64,000 bases of DNA from Pseudoalteromonas holothuriae (GTDB taxonomy: Bacteria; Pseudomonadota; Gammaproteobacteria; Enterobacterales; Alteromonadaceae): the NCBI RefSeq assembly GCF_945859825.1, contig NZ_CAMAPC010000001.1:310001-374000 (forward strand), written 5' to 3'. A program made the position numbers and the translations under genes. Under the pieces are notes generated by a model, which made no database searches, was not told the DNA's origin, and saw nothing but the letters and a program-made list of their open reading frames with translations. Shown here in pieces: positions 39,001 through 47,367 of this stretch; within the stretch, counting starts at the first letter, position 1, and the number at the start of each line of letters is the position of its first letter.

Positions 39001-39165
39001 ATGAAAGCCTCAATGAAGCTAAAAATCAAATCAAAGAAGTTAAAAGAGTTGTCGACAGAGCGCGCTAAATTGGTTGCTGGTGGTGGTGGTGGAAATATGG
39101 GAAATCCTCCTCAAGCTCAAGGCAATGCTACATACTGGTCTATTTTTTATACTTGTAATTGTTAG
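39001..39165 (+). CDS. Putative RiPP/bacteriocin-like precursor peptide with Gly-Gly leader and C-terminal CNC
   Basis: A 54-residue peptide. Residues 1-26 are a basic amphipathic leader (MKLKIKSKKLKELSTER then AKLVA). Residues 27-31 are five glycines. The remaining 23 residues are uncharged and end in NATYWSIFYTCNC, with Cys52 and Cys54. A Lys-rich leader containing LKxLS and a double-glycine junction resembles precursors of exported, sometimes modified, natural-product peptides. No modification enzyme or peptidase-containing ABC transporter is adjacent. The ATG has TAAGGA eight bases upstream; the frame is open to 38965. A membrane-protein gene follows after 20 bases. Function is inference. 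Confidence 0.65.
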   Translation: MKASMKLKIKSKKLKELSTERAKLVAGGGGGNMGNPPQAQGNATYWSIFYTCNC

Positions 39166-39185
39166 GCAGAAAATAAGGATATGGC

Positions 39186-39746
39186 ATGAATGATTTTTTA
39201 CATAATTTGGGTTGGGGACTAATCGTTGTTGAGTTTCTGATAGTTATTTATTGGGTAAAACAGTTCTCAATAATGAAATGGAAGCTTTTCTTTGGTATTA
39301 AGAAAGACTTGCTTACTACCCAGCACCATGAATTACATTCATGCTTTTTATCGGCATTTTGCTTCCTTATTTTTCACCTGATCGGCTCTGAAGCAGAGCA
39401 TTACCTTTTGTCATTAGAAATGCAAAGGATGGCTCATATTGAATTGTTTTATACGAGCATGGCAATAGTGCAGTTTATGTTTGGGCTTACGTTATTTTGT
39501 TTGCATTTAGTAAGAGGGTGCACCTTTTCCCCAACAGCCCGTATTTGCATGTATACAACATTAGTGATGATCATGCTTCATGGTATGCAATTAATAGCGA
39601 GACGTTACTTTGATTACCATGAGTTAAATATGGTTTACATCTTAATTGGCTGGACTTGTAACTTTATTGCTATTTCAGCACTAGCAACTTACCCCGTTCG
39701 CTCGATTAAAGATTACTTTAAACAAAAACGGGCAGCGGCTTCTTAA
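39186..39746 (+). CDS. Paralogous membrane protein 1 of four (unrecognised family)
   Basis: A 186-residue protein with about five hydrophobic helices (roughly residues 8-27, 50-72, 85-108, 118-140, 148-170). Conserved features shared with the three downstream paralogs are HELHSCF (48-54), a Glu-x-Glu in GSEAEHYLLSLE, RGCTFSPTARICMYTT, RRYFDYHELNMVY and a last helix with GWTCNF and YPVRS. It is the most divergent of the four. It starts 20 bases after the peptide gene and ends before a UUCG hairpin, so the two form a short operon. Immunity, export or processing roles are possible but unproved. Confidence 0.8.
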   Translation: MNDFLHNLGWGLIVVEFLIVIYWVKQFSIMKWKLFFGIKKDLLTTQHHELHSCFLSAFCFLIFHLIGSEAEHYLLSLEMQRMAHIELFYTSMAIVQFMFGLTLFCLHLVRGCTFSPTARICMYTTLVMIMLHGMQLIARRYFDYHELNMVYILIGWTCNFIAISALATYPVRSIKDYFKQKRAAAS

Positions 39747-39783
39747 GTAATAAGTTCAAACTGTATAAAACTTCATTCATGCT

Positions 39784-39814
39784 AAAATGACAACCTTCGG
39801 GTTGTCATTTTTTA
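39784..39814 (+). terminator. Rho-independent terminator after peptide/membrane-protein 1 operon
   Basis: AAAATGACAACC-TTCG-GGTTGTCATTTT has a 12-base stem with a TTCG tetraloop, then TTTATCTTG. It separates the peptide operon from paralogs 2-4. Confidence 0.9.
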
Positions 39815-39930
39815 TCTTGTTTGGTTGTGCATAAATAAGTGCTTGGCAATATAGAGCAACCATAGCGATAAAAGTTGATTACTAAACTTTGCCAAAAAGC
39901 TCGCAGAGTGTTTACTGGTTAGCACGGTAT

Positions 39931-39965
39931 GTAGGTCGGTATAAGCGCAGCGCCATCCGACAATA
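39931..39965 (-). repeat. REP-like palindromic element
   Basis: On the minus strand TGTCGGATGGCGCTGCGCTT followed by ATACCGACCTAC closely follows the pattern of enterobacterial REP sequences (GTCGGATG ... TTATCCGACCTAC). It folds as GTCGG/CCGAC with an inner GCGC stem. A single copy is present in the 311-base gap between paralogs 1 and 2. The rest of the gap shows no gene. Confidence 0.6.
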
Positions 39966-40057
39966 CCTGTTTTAAATTTAAAAGAATGGTTTATTTTGCC
40001 CAAGGCTTTAGCAGCACGTATGGAACTTAATCAATTTAACAGTATGGATGTTTACCA

Positions 40058-40621
40058 ATGAGCCTCAATGATTTTTTATATTACTTAGGCTGGGGTTTTA
40101 TAGGGTATGAATTACTAATTGTATTGTGGTTTTTAGTAACGCAATTTCCCAAGCACAGTTGGTCTTTATTTTTTTCCCGTCACCAATCTCTTAATTCACT
40201 GCAATTACATGAAATGCACTCTTGCTTTATGAGTGCAGTGGTATTTATGCTGTTTCATACTTTTGGTGGGGAGGTTGAGCAATACTTGCTTTCATTAGAG
40301 TTTAAACAGATTAATCGAATAAAGGTATTTTATACAGGCGTGATAGCACATTTTTTTATATGTCTACTGACAATGTATGTTGTTCACCGGCTAAGAGGGT
40401 GCCTTTTTTCAAAAACAGCACGTATTTGTATGTACATGATTTTTTTATTTTCAGCACTTTCATTCATGGAATTAATCGCCCGCGGCTATTTTGATTACCA
40501 TGAACTAGGGATGGTATATCGTATCGGTGGCTGGGCTTGTAACATCATCGTTATTGCTGCGCTTTCAATTTACCCAATCAGGCAAACATTGGCTTATTTT
40601 CAAACGCAAAGAGAGGCTTAA
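40058..40621 (+). CDS. Paralogous membrane protein 2 of four
   Basis: A 187-residue protein with the same five-helix layout: LGWGFIGYELLIVLWFLVT, then LHEMHSCFMSAVVFMLFH (motif His51-Glu52-x-His54), FFICLLTMYVVHRLRGC, SKTARICMYMIF, ARGYFDYHELGMVY and GGWACNIIVIAALSIYPIRQ. The Cys residues in HSC, RGC and WACN are conserved in all four. It has its own upstream gap and no strong terminator after it; paralog 3 follows 87 bases later. The 3' end shares 40 identical bases with paralog 3. Function unknown. Confidence 0.8.
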   Translation: MSLNDFLYYLGWGFIGYELLIVLWFLVTQFPKHSWSLFFSRHQSLNSLQLHEMHSCFMSAVVFMLFHTFGGEVEQYLLSLEFKQINRIKVFYTGVIAHFFICLLTMYVVHRLRGCLFSKTARICMYMIFLFSALSFMELIARGYFDYHELGMVYRIGGWACNIIVIAALSIYPIRQTLAYFQTQREA

Positions 40622-40708
40622 TCTATGTTAATTTTGCTTTTGAACGTTGAGCTTAGTAACGGGTGGTTATGCAATTGAATACACAATTAAGAAAATGGAT
40701 GTTTATCA

Positions 40709-41275
40709 ATGAGTCTCAGTGACTTTTTATACTATTTATGGTTGGCCTGTTTAGGTTATGGGTTGCTCGTAGTATTGTGGTTTGTTGTAACGCAATTTCC
40801 CAAGCATCGTTGGTCTTTATTGTTTGCTCGTCATCGAGCCCTTAAGTCATTGCAGCTACATGAAATGCATTCTTGTTTTATTAGCCTAGTGGTTTTTTTA
40901 TTATTTTATATAGTTGCAGCTGAGGTAGAGTGGTATTTACTATCGCTTGAACTAGCAAGGGAGCAACATATTCGCGTGTTTTATATGGGCATGATAACAC
41001 AACAGTTTGCTTTATTAGTTGTTTTGTATATGGTACATCGTTTAAGAGGCTGCCTCTTTTCAATAACTGCGCGTATTTGTATGTACACGACCTTCTTATA
41101 TTCATCATTTTTATTTATGCAGTTAGTAGCTAGAGGCTATTTTGATTACCATGAGTTAGGGATGGTGTATCGTATTGGCGGCTGGGCTTGTAACATTATC
41201 GCTATTGCAGCGCTTTCAATTTACCCAATCAGGCAAACATTGGCTTATTATAGTACTCGTTCAGATCGGAAGTAG
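40709..41275 (+). CDS. Paralogous membrane protein 3 of four
   Basis: A 188-residue protein closest to paralog 2: MSLSDFLYYLWLACLGYG, LHEMHSCFISLVVFLLFY, MVHRLRGCLFSITARICMY, ARGYFDYHELGMVY and GGWACNIIAIAALSIYPIRQ. Even the start context (ATGGATGTTTA before the ATG) matches paralog 2, which indicates recent tandem duplication. Paralog 4 follows after 57 bases, so genes 2-4 are probably one transcript. Function unknown. Confidence 0.8.
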   Translation: MSLSDFLYYLWLACLGYGLLVVLWFVVTQFPKHRWSLLFARHRALKSLQLHEMHSCFISLVVFLLFYIVAAEVEWYLLSLELAREQHIRVFYMGMITQQFALLVVLYMVHRLRGCLFSITARICMYTTFLYSSFLFMQLVARGYFDYHELGMVYRIGGWACNIIAIAALSIYPIRQTLAYYSTRSDRK

Positions 41276-41332
41276 TGGGGGTGACTTGTTACCCTTTAAT
41301 AATCACCAAAAAATTATAGAGAAAAACTAATT

Positions 41333-41893
41333 ATGACTGGGTTAAATGCTTTTTTAAGTCATTTAGGTTGGATTTTTAAAAGTTATGAAACCTTAATTGT
41401 CATATGGTTTTTAGTGACACAGCTACCTACTCATAAGTGGTTACTATTGACTGCTCTAAAAGAGGACCTTTGTACTTTAAGATTACATGAAATGCACTCT
41501 TGCTTCATGACAGCGGTTTGTTATTTATTATTTCACCTTTACTCTGGTGAAGTTGATGCTTTTATTATCACGCAACTGAGCACTATTGATGGTCAAATAA
41601 AACTGTTTTACTTAACGGCAATGATAAATCAATTTTTGTTCTTGCTGACTTTATTTAGTCTGCACAGATTAAAGGGGTGTTTTTTTTCTAGGACTGCAAG
41701 AGTCAGCATTTATACAACACTTGTTTTTATGGCTTTGCTATTCATGCAATTAATCGCCCGCGGCTATTTTGATTACCACGAACTAAAGATGGTGTATGTG
41801 TTTGGCGGCTGGGCATGTAACATCATCGCTGTTGCTGCGCTTTCAATTTACCCAATTAGGCAAACATTGGCTTATTTTGCAAAACCTGCATAG
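41333..41893 (+). CDS. Paralogous membrane protein 4 of four
   Basis: A 186-residue protein with the shared motifs: LHEMHSCFMTAVCYLLFHLYSG, LHRLKGCFFSRTARVSIY, ARGYFDYHELKMVYVFGGWA and CNIIAVAALSIYPIRQTLAY. In this copy RGC is KGC and the central loop is more divergent. Its FDYHEL segment is nearly identical in DNA to paralog 2 rather than to its neighbour 3, which points to gene conversion. An inverted MITE-like copy begins 66 bases downstream. Function unknown. Confidence 0.8.
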   Translation: MTGLNAFLSHLGWIFKSYETLIVIWFLVTQLPTHKWLLLTALKEDLCTLRLHEMHSCFMTAVCYLLFHLYSGEVDAFIITQLSTIDGQIKLFYLTAMINQFLFLLTLFSLHRLKGCFFSRTARVSIYTTLVFMALLFMQLIARGYFDYHELKMVYVFGGWACNIIAVAALSIYPIRQTLAYFAKPA

Positions 41894-41958
41894 ATTTAAC
41901 TTTTACAGCCCAGTTTTTTTGTTAGTAGGTTAAGCGCAGTATTAGCGCCTTAATATTG

Positions 41959-42119
41959 ATAGCCATTTTATTTAAAAAATGGTCATTCTAGCGAGCTAAA
42001 TAATTCATTAACTGTGTTAAAAATTACTCATGTAGAGTAACTACATACCGGTTTTTTGCCTTGTTACTAAGGCATTTATCTGGCGCAATATTTGCGCATT
42101 TATTTAATGTAACTAGTAT
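41959..42119 (-). repeat. Dispersed MITE-like repeat, copy 4 (inverted)
   Basis: Read on the minus strand it contains TTACATTAAATAAATG, AACCGGTATGTAGTTACTCT, ACATGAGTAATTTTTAACAC and ATTTAGCTCGCTAGAATGAC, and ends AAATAAAATGGCTAT. It is the same family as copies at 6178, 25443, 36737 and 49413 but in opposite orientation. A local GCGCAATATTTGCGC palindrome is inserted near 42084. It fills much of the 347-base gap before the SDR gene. Confidence 0.7.
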
Positions 42120-42240
42120 GACACAACACTGTTAAATGTTGTTGCTATCATTTTATTAAACAGAGCAAGGGATATGTCGCATAAATACTAATGTGGTATA
42201 TGCTTTGGTGATAAATTTAACCATTTAGAGATAACTAACA

Positions 42241-43014
42241 ATGCAGTTAAGCGAAAATACGATTTTAATAACAGGTGGCACAAGCGGCATTGGTCTTGAA
42301 ATGGCGAGGGCTTTTTTAGAGCTAGGTAATACCGTTATTATAACTGGGCGAAATGAACAAAAACTACAACAAGCACAATCGCAATTAGACGGGGTACATA
42401 CTATAAAAAGTGATGTAAGTAACCCCGATGATATTCAAATCTTATATGACGAAGTGTCGAAAAATCACCCAAAGCTTAACATGTTAATCAATAATGCTGG
42501 CATGATGCTTAAAGTGAATTTACAAAGTCACTCGCACAGTGCGCAAAGTTTAGTGAAAGAAATTGATATAAACGTAAAAGGGCCAATTTGGATGGTCGAT
42601 AAATTTTTACCATTATTAAAGCAAAATTCAAATGCAGCCATTGTTAATGTTTCGTCAGCCCTTGCTTTTGTGCCTATGCCGGTTTCTCCTATTTATAGTG
42701 CCACAAAGTCAGCGCTGCACTTTTATACTTTATCGCTTCGTGAGCAACTGAGAAATACCGATATTAAAGTATTTGAATTAGCACCTCCGGGCACAAAAAC
42801 AGAGCTGCTAGATGGTTTTAGTGCCGAAGATATGCAAGGCAGTACCGCCATGTCAGTTGCTGAACTGGTTGCAGATTTAATCAGTGGCTTGAACAAAAAT
42901 AAAGATGAAATTAGACCAGGCCAGTCAAATCAACTGAAGTTTATGAGCCGCTTTTTCCCTCAGTTTATTTTAAAGATGATGAGCAAAAGCGTTGATGATA
43001 TGCACAAAAGCTAA
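42241..43014 (+). CDS. Short-chain dehydrogenase/reductase (DltE-like)
   Basis: A 257-residue classical SDR. It has the cofactor loop TGGTSGIGLEMARAF (about residues 11-25), NNAG (about 87-90), and the catalytic Ser/Tyr/Lys set in VNVSSALAF and YSATKSALHF. The substrate is unknown; many oxidoreductases of this type are called DltE-like only by sequence. It is monocistronic, convergent with the RND operon, and a perfect hairpin lies between them. Confidence 0.9.
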   Translation: MQLSENTILITGGTSGIGLEMARAFLELGNTVIITGRNEQKLQQAQSQLDGVHTIKSDVSNPDDIQILYDEVSKNHPKLNMLINNAGMMLKVNLQSHSHSAQSLVKEIDINVKGPIWMVDKFLPLLKQNSNAAIVNVSSALAFVPMPVSPIYSATKSALHFYTLSLREQLRNTDIKVFELAPPGTKTELLDGFSAEDMQGSTAMSVAELVADLISGLNKNKDEIRPGQSNQLKFMSRFFPQFILKMMSKSVDDMHKS

Positions 43015-43090
43015 GTTAACCGAAAATATGTCTTTGCCTGTACTGAAAGGTCTGCTGATAGCAAGCTAGGCAATATTGCCTAAATATTCA

Positions 43091-43121
43091 AATACAGGGT
43101 TGCTCTTGGCAACCCTGTATT
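43091..43121. terminator. Bidirectional hairpin between SDR and RND genes
   Basis: AATACAGGGTTGC-TCTTG-GCAACCCTGTATT has a 13-base perfect stem. A/T-rich arm ends supply short T tracts in both directions, and it sits six bases past the RND stop codon and 77 bases past the SDR stop. Confidence 0.75.
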
Positions 43122-43126
43122 AATAC

Positions 43127-46100
43127 TTATAACGCCTTAGCTTTTTGAGTTTGATGCGCTTTTGCCATTGTGAACTCTCTCATGGTAACAAACGCTTTAA
43201 TATCTGATGAAATAATTAATAACGTGGGCATTAGTATTAAACAAATTAAGGTTGCAAATAATAAGCCGTAAGCCAACGACACCGCCGCGGGGATCAAGTA
43301 CTGTGCTTGTTCTGAGGTTTCATTCAAAAGTGGTAAAAGCCCTGCAAAGGTGGTGATTGTGGTTAAAAATATCGCTCTAAAGCGGTCTAAACAGGCTTGT
43401 CGTACGGCGTCTACTTTACTGTCTAATTCATGACAAAGCTGGTTATAGCGATTCACAATCAATAGGCTGTCGTTCACCACAACACCTGAGAGCGTTAACA
43501 TACCCAGCCATGAATAAAGGCTTACACTCAGGCCTAACCAAACATGCCCAAGTACTGCCCCTACTAAACCAAATGGCACAGAGAACACAATCAGTAAAGG
43601 TTGACCATAGCGTTTTAACGGGATGGCTAAAAGCACATAAATAAGTGCAATAGCTACGGTAAATGCCACACCTAAGCCCTTGGTTGACTCAACGGTTTGC
43701 TCAAGCTCGCCTGCGCGTTTAAGCCCAGCATTTGGGTATTGCGACTTTACGCTTCTATTATATATTCTTTCCAGCTGCGTATAGAGCTGCTCGGGTGATA
43801 TAACGCTTTTATCAACATCAATTTTTAACGAGCGAGTGAGCTCACCATTGAAGCGGGTGAGGGTATTATTGACCGTGGTTGTTTCTACATCAGCCACTGC
43901 CGAGAGGGGAATCGGTTGCCCTTTATCATTATAAATGTATAGCGAGTTAAGGTCTGAGCGCGAGTCTCGCATTTGTTGGTGGAAGGTCAAATACAACTTT
44001 ACTCGATGTTCGTCGCGATAAAAACGGTCAAGCTCTAAGCCACCATAAGCAGTTGCCAATTGCTCTGAAAGCATACGATGAGTAATACCAAACAATTGTG
44101 CCTCAGGTTTTAAAGTAAAGGCCAGTTGCGGCATCGCTGAGAGGTTTTCTTCTAGTACGTTATTAACGCCCTCTTGGCGGGTTAACCACTGCTTTGTGAA
44201 CTCACTAATTTCGTTCAGTTTATTGATATCTGGGTGGTTGAGTCGAATATAAGTCCCTGCACTTGTGCCTTCTAAAGATACGGTGACTTCAACACTTTGT
44301 AGCGCTTCTATATCAAGTAGCGCTTTGCGCCATTGATTAGCGACCTTTCTAAGGTTGATCTCGGTACGTAGGTCACGTCTTATTGGCTCTGCAAACACCA
44401 CAATGTTGCCTTGCTCGAAGGTTACTGTCATGGCTTTTTCAATAATATCCCCATCAAGTGCATGCGTTTGTTTATATTGCTCATTGATATTGGCTCTTAC
44501 CGCCTTAACTTGTGCTTCTGCTTTTTGCAGTAACGACACTGGCACGTTTTGTTCAAGATTAAGTTCAAGTATGATCAAATCACTGGGTACATCTGGAAAC
44601 ATCACGCTGCGAATGGTGCCATTTTGCAAGCTACCTAAAATACCGAAAACCATGCTAAGAAAGCCAAATAAACATACATAGCGATACCTTAAGCAGGCGT
44701 CTAACACGGGGCGGTAAATTTTATGTGCTAATAAGTCTAGTAATTTACGCGGGTAAACCGTTAGTTTTCTGGTGAATGAGTTTGCTTCATTATCAAATTT
44801 TAGTGACCGTAAATGTGCAGGCAGAATAAGCTTCGATTCAATTAACGAAAAGAGCAAAGCAACGATCACAACCCACGCAAAGCCTGCGAACAAACGGCCC
44901 GTTTCTGATGGAAATCGAGTCATTGGCAGCAGGGCAGCAACGGTAGTTAATACCCCAAAAATCGTCGGTATCGCAACGCGCTCTGTGCCTTTAATTGTGG
45001 ACTCTATAGAAGTACCATGTTTTTCTTTATAGCTGTAAATACTCTCGCCAACCACAACTGCATCATCGACCAAAATCCCCAATACAAGGATAAAGCCAAA
45101 AGTGGTTACTTCGTTAATGGTGTACTGAAAACCCAGCTCACCTAAAACAATAAATGTGCCAGCAATCGCCACTGGCAAGCCCATGGCAACCCAAAACGCT
45201 AAACGCATATTTAAAAACAGCGTTAAGATAATAAAAACGAGTAAAAAACCTTGTATTGCATTTGTTTGCAGTAGATCCAAGCGTTCTTGCACATAGTGTG
45301 CAGCGTTAAACCACACTGTAATATCTAAGTTATTAGGCAAGCTGGCTTTAATCTCCTTAACTGCAAGCTCAGTTTGTTCTGAAATTTCTAACACATCGCT
45401 GGTGGCTGACATTTTAACCGCAAAGCCCATGGTCGCTTGGTTATTAAATGTCACATTTGAGTCATGTTCAGTGATGTCGTCTTTAATGTCAGCAATGTCT
45501 GACAAATAAATAATATGGCCTTGCTCTGTAACTGTCACCACTAAGCTTGAAAGCATTTTTTCTGTTTCTGCAACATGGTCAGAGTACAGTAGGTATTTAC
45601 CATTGGGGGTTTTAAGTACACCACTTTTGGCACGTACCGATTGGCGGTTTATGGCAGTAGAAATATCATCAAAGCTGAGCCCATATTGACGCATTTTGTA
45701 GGGGTCAACTTGGATATACACGGCATAAGAATGGGCACCGTATTCTTCAATTTTTTGAATGGCAGGGTAGCTTAATAATTTTTGCTTAACGGTCTCACCG
45801 ACTTTAATCAAGCTATCAGGGTCAGTATCGCCATGCAGTTGTACCAGTAATGCATCAAATACTAAGGTTTCTTGTATTATTTGCGGTCGCTCGGCAAGTA
45901 ATGGCCAATCATAAATGCTGTCTATACTCGATTTAACATCTGCCATTAATCGGTTCATGTCGTAGTCAAGTAGCTTAACTATGGTAACAGTGAGGCTATT
46001 TTGCCCGGCAATACTGTTAATCGACTTTATGCCACTGATCCCTTCAAGGGCTCGGTCAATTTTTTGGCCGATTTCTCGGTCAACTTGCTCTGCAGTTTTA

Positions 46101-46252
46101 CCTTCGTAATAAGTTGATATAACAAGCTGATTGGACGGTAACTTAGGCACAATTTCTTTACGCATATTATTGGCGCTTAGCAATCCCCCCAACAACAAAA
46201 ACATCATTAATAAATTTGAGGCAATGGGATGGCGTATAAACCACTGGATCAT
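43127..46252 (-). CDS. RND efflux transporter, inner-membrane permease
   Basis: A 1041-residue AcrB/HAE-superfamily pump that uses proton or sodium flow to export drugs or other small molecules across both membranes. The N-terminal helix (WFIRHPIASNLLMMFLLLGG) is followed by the porter domains. TM4 shows the conserved LVLGILVDDAVVVGESIY with the relay Asp pair. The second half repeats the layout (LGVAFTVAIALIYVLLAIPL, SGVVVNDSLLIVNRYN). Its start overlaps the adaptor gene by four bases. No outer-membrane factor gene is adjacent. Confidence 0.93.
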   Translation of the reverse strand: MIQWFIRHPIASNLLMMFLLLGGLLSANNMRKEIVPKLPSNQLVISTYYEGKTAEQVDREIGQKIDRALEGISGIKSINSIAGQNSLTVTIVKLLDYDMNRLMADVKSSIDSIYDWPLLAERPQIIQETLVFDALLVQLHGDTDPDSLIKVGETVKQKLLSYPAIQKIEEYGAHSYAVYIQVDPYKMRQYGLSFDDISTAINRQSVRAKSGVLKTPNGKYLLYSDHVAETEKMLSSLVVTVTEQGHIIYLSDIADIKDDITEHDSNVTFNNQATMGFAVKMSATSDVLEISEQTELAVKEIKASLPNNLDITVWFNAAHYVQERLDLLQTNAIQGFLLVFIILTLFLNMRLAFWVAMGLPVAIAGTFIVLGELGFQYTINEVTTFGFILVLGILVDDAVVVGESIYSYKEKHGTSIESTIKGTERVAIPTIFGVLTTVAALLPMTRFPSETGRLFAGFAWVVIVALLFSLIESKLILPAHLRSLKFDNEANSFTRKLTVYPRKLLDLLAHKIYRPVLDACLRYRYVCLFGFLSMVFGILGSLQNGTIRSVMFPDVPSDLIILELNLEQNVPVSLLQKAEAQVKAVRANINEQYKQTHALDGDIIEKAMTVTFEQGNIVVFAEPIRRDLRTEINLRKVANQWRKALLDIEALQSVEVTVSLEGTSAGTYIRLNHPDINKLNEISEFTKQWLTRQEGVNNVLEENLSAMPQLAFTLKPEAQLFGITHRMLSEQLATAYGGLELDRFYRDEHRVKLYLTFHQQMRDSRSDLNSLYIYNDKGQPIPLSAVADVETTTVNNTLTRFNGELTRSLKIDVDKSVISPEQLYTQLERIYNRSVKSQYPNAGLKRAGELEQTVESTKGLGVAFTVAIALIYVLLAIPLKRYGQPLLIVFSVPFGLVGAVLGHVWLGLSVSLYSWLGMLTLSGVVVNDSLLIVNRYNQLCHELDSKVDAVRQACLDRFRAIFLTTITTFAGLLPLLNETSEQAQYLIPAAVSLAYGLLFATLICLILMPTLLIISSDIKAFVTMREFTMAKAHQTQKAKAL

Positions 46253-47361
46253 AACGCCTCCTTAGTGGTCATTGGTGACTTTACCGCCAGTTCCATCCCT
46301 TGACTTAAGTAGCCTCTTGGAAACTCAACCACACGTTTAAACTGGGGGTTTGGCATTGGAAAGTACACCATACCGTTATTCATAGTAAATTCGTTTAATT
46401 TGTGGCGATATGTTTTGTTATGTTCATCAAGTAGCCAAATTTCATATTTTTCTGTCAGTGCTGACTCTGGAACTGAATAAGTATTTTGCCAGTTTTTATG
46501 AGGAAGCTGAACGTACACATTTTCGCCAAACATCGGCAGACTGCTATGTTCGCTATCAATACTCACATATAAGGTGCGTTGCTGGTTTTCGCTAAAGTGA
46601 CTTACACCCGTGACTTTACCTTGCCAAGTTTTTAGCTTATTTAAACTGTAAACGGTGAGTTGCTTATTAAGGAGTGGCGTATCTAGTTCGTCAAATTCTT
46701 CAATATTTATCGGCACCCGAATTTCACGTTTTGCTTTGGGTAACGCTGATGCGACTGAACTGCCAGGTCCTACATACTCGCCCAAGTTCGCTTTTATTTG
46801 TACCAGCTCGCCATCAAAAGGTAGTGCTATGACGGTACGGTTTAAATCCACTTTTGCTTGTTCAACTTGTAGCTCTGCTAGCTTAAGTTGACTTTGCGCT
46901 GATTTAACAACCAAGCTTTTGGCGTCGTATTGAGTTTGCGCATTTTTAAGCTCTGTTTTTGCTTGCGCCCACTGTGATTGGGCGTTGGCAAGTGCGACTC
47001 GATAAGGTAGTGGGTCAACATGTAATAGCGCACTACTTTTGTCTAACAATTGACCCTTACGAAAAGCATCTGTTACAGAGATGATACGCCCTGATACATC
47101 GCTGGTTATTTCAGTCATTTTAAGTGGTTCAACATATCCTAAGCGCATTAAACTGGGAAGTTGTGTTACTGGCTCAATGTTAACCACCGAAGCGACATGT
47201 AGGCTCGGCCCTGCATTATTTGTAGTCGGTCTTTTGATGTTAGCTTGCTCTGCTTTTTCTAGCTCATCTAATACCACTAATAAAAAAAACAACGCGACTG
47301 TCGTGGCAATCGCTTGCCTTACTCGTAAACTTGAAAATACACGCTTCATAGCAAGCTCCAA
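46249..47361 (-). CDS. RND efflux periplasmic adaptor (membrane fusion protein)
   Basis: A 370-residue HlyD/AcrA-type adaptor that joins the RND pump to an outer-membrane channel. It has an N-terminal anchor helix (about residues 17-32, AIATTVALFFLLVVLDEL), a lipoyl half-motif (LGYVEPLKMTEITSDVSGRI), an alpha-hairpin (LANAQSQWAQAKTELKNAQT), the second half (LPFDGELVQIKANLGEYV) and a beta-barrel. It overlaps the permease by four bases and follows the DUF2141 gene after six bases, so the three are one operon. Confidence 0.92.
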   Translation of the reverse strand: MELAMKRVFSSLRVRQAIATTVALFFLLVVLDELEKAEQANIKRPTTNNAGPSLHVASVVNIEPVTQLPSLMRLGYVEPLKMTEITSDVSGRIISVTDAFRKGQLLDKSSALLHVDPLPYRVALANAQSQWAQAKTELKNAQTQYDAKSLVVKSAQSQLKLAELQVEQAKVDLNRTVIALPFDGELVQIKANLGEYVGPGSSVASALPKAKREIRVPINIEEFDELDTPLLNKQLTVYSLNKLKTWQGKVTGVSHFSENQQRTLYVSIDSEHSSLPMFGENVYVQLPHKNWQNTYSVPESALTEKYEIWLLDEHNKTYRHKLNEFTMNNGMVYFPMPNPQFKRVVEFPRGYLSQGMELAVKSPMTTKEAL

Positions 47362-47367
47362 ATAATA

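Noticed and set aside
39812..40003. Minus-strand 63-codon open frame between paralogs 1 and 2
   Set aside because: It spans the terminator and the REP-like element, has no ribosome site, and its translation shows no family resemblance.
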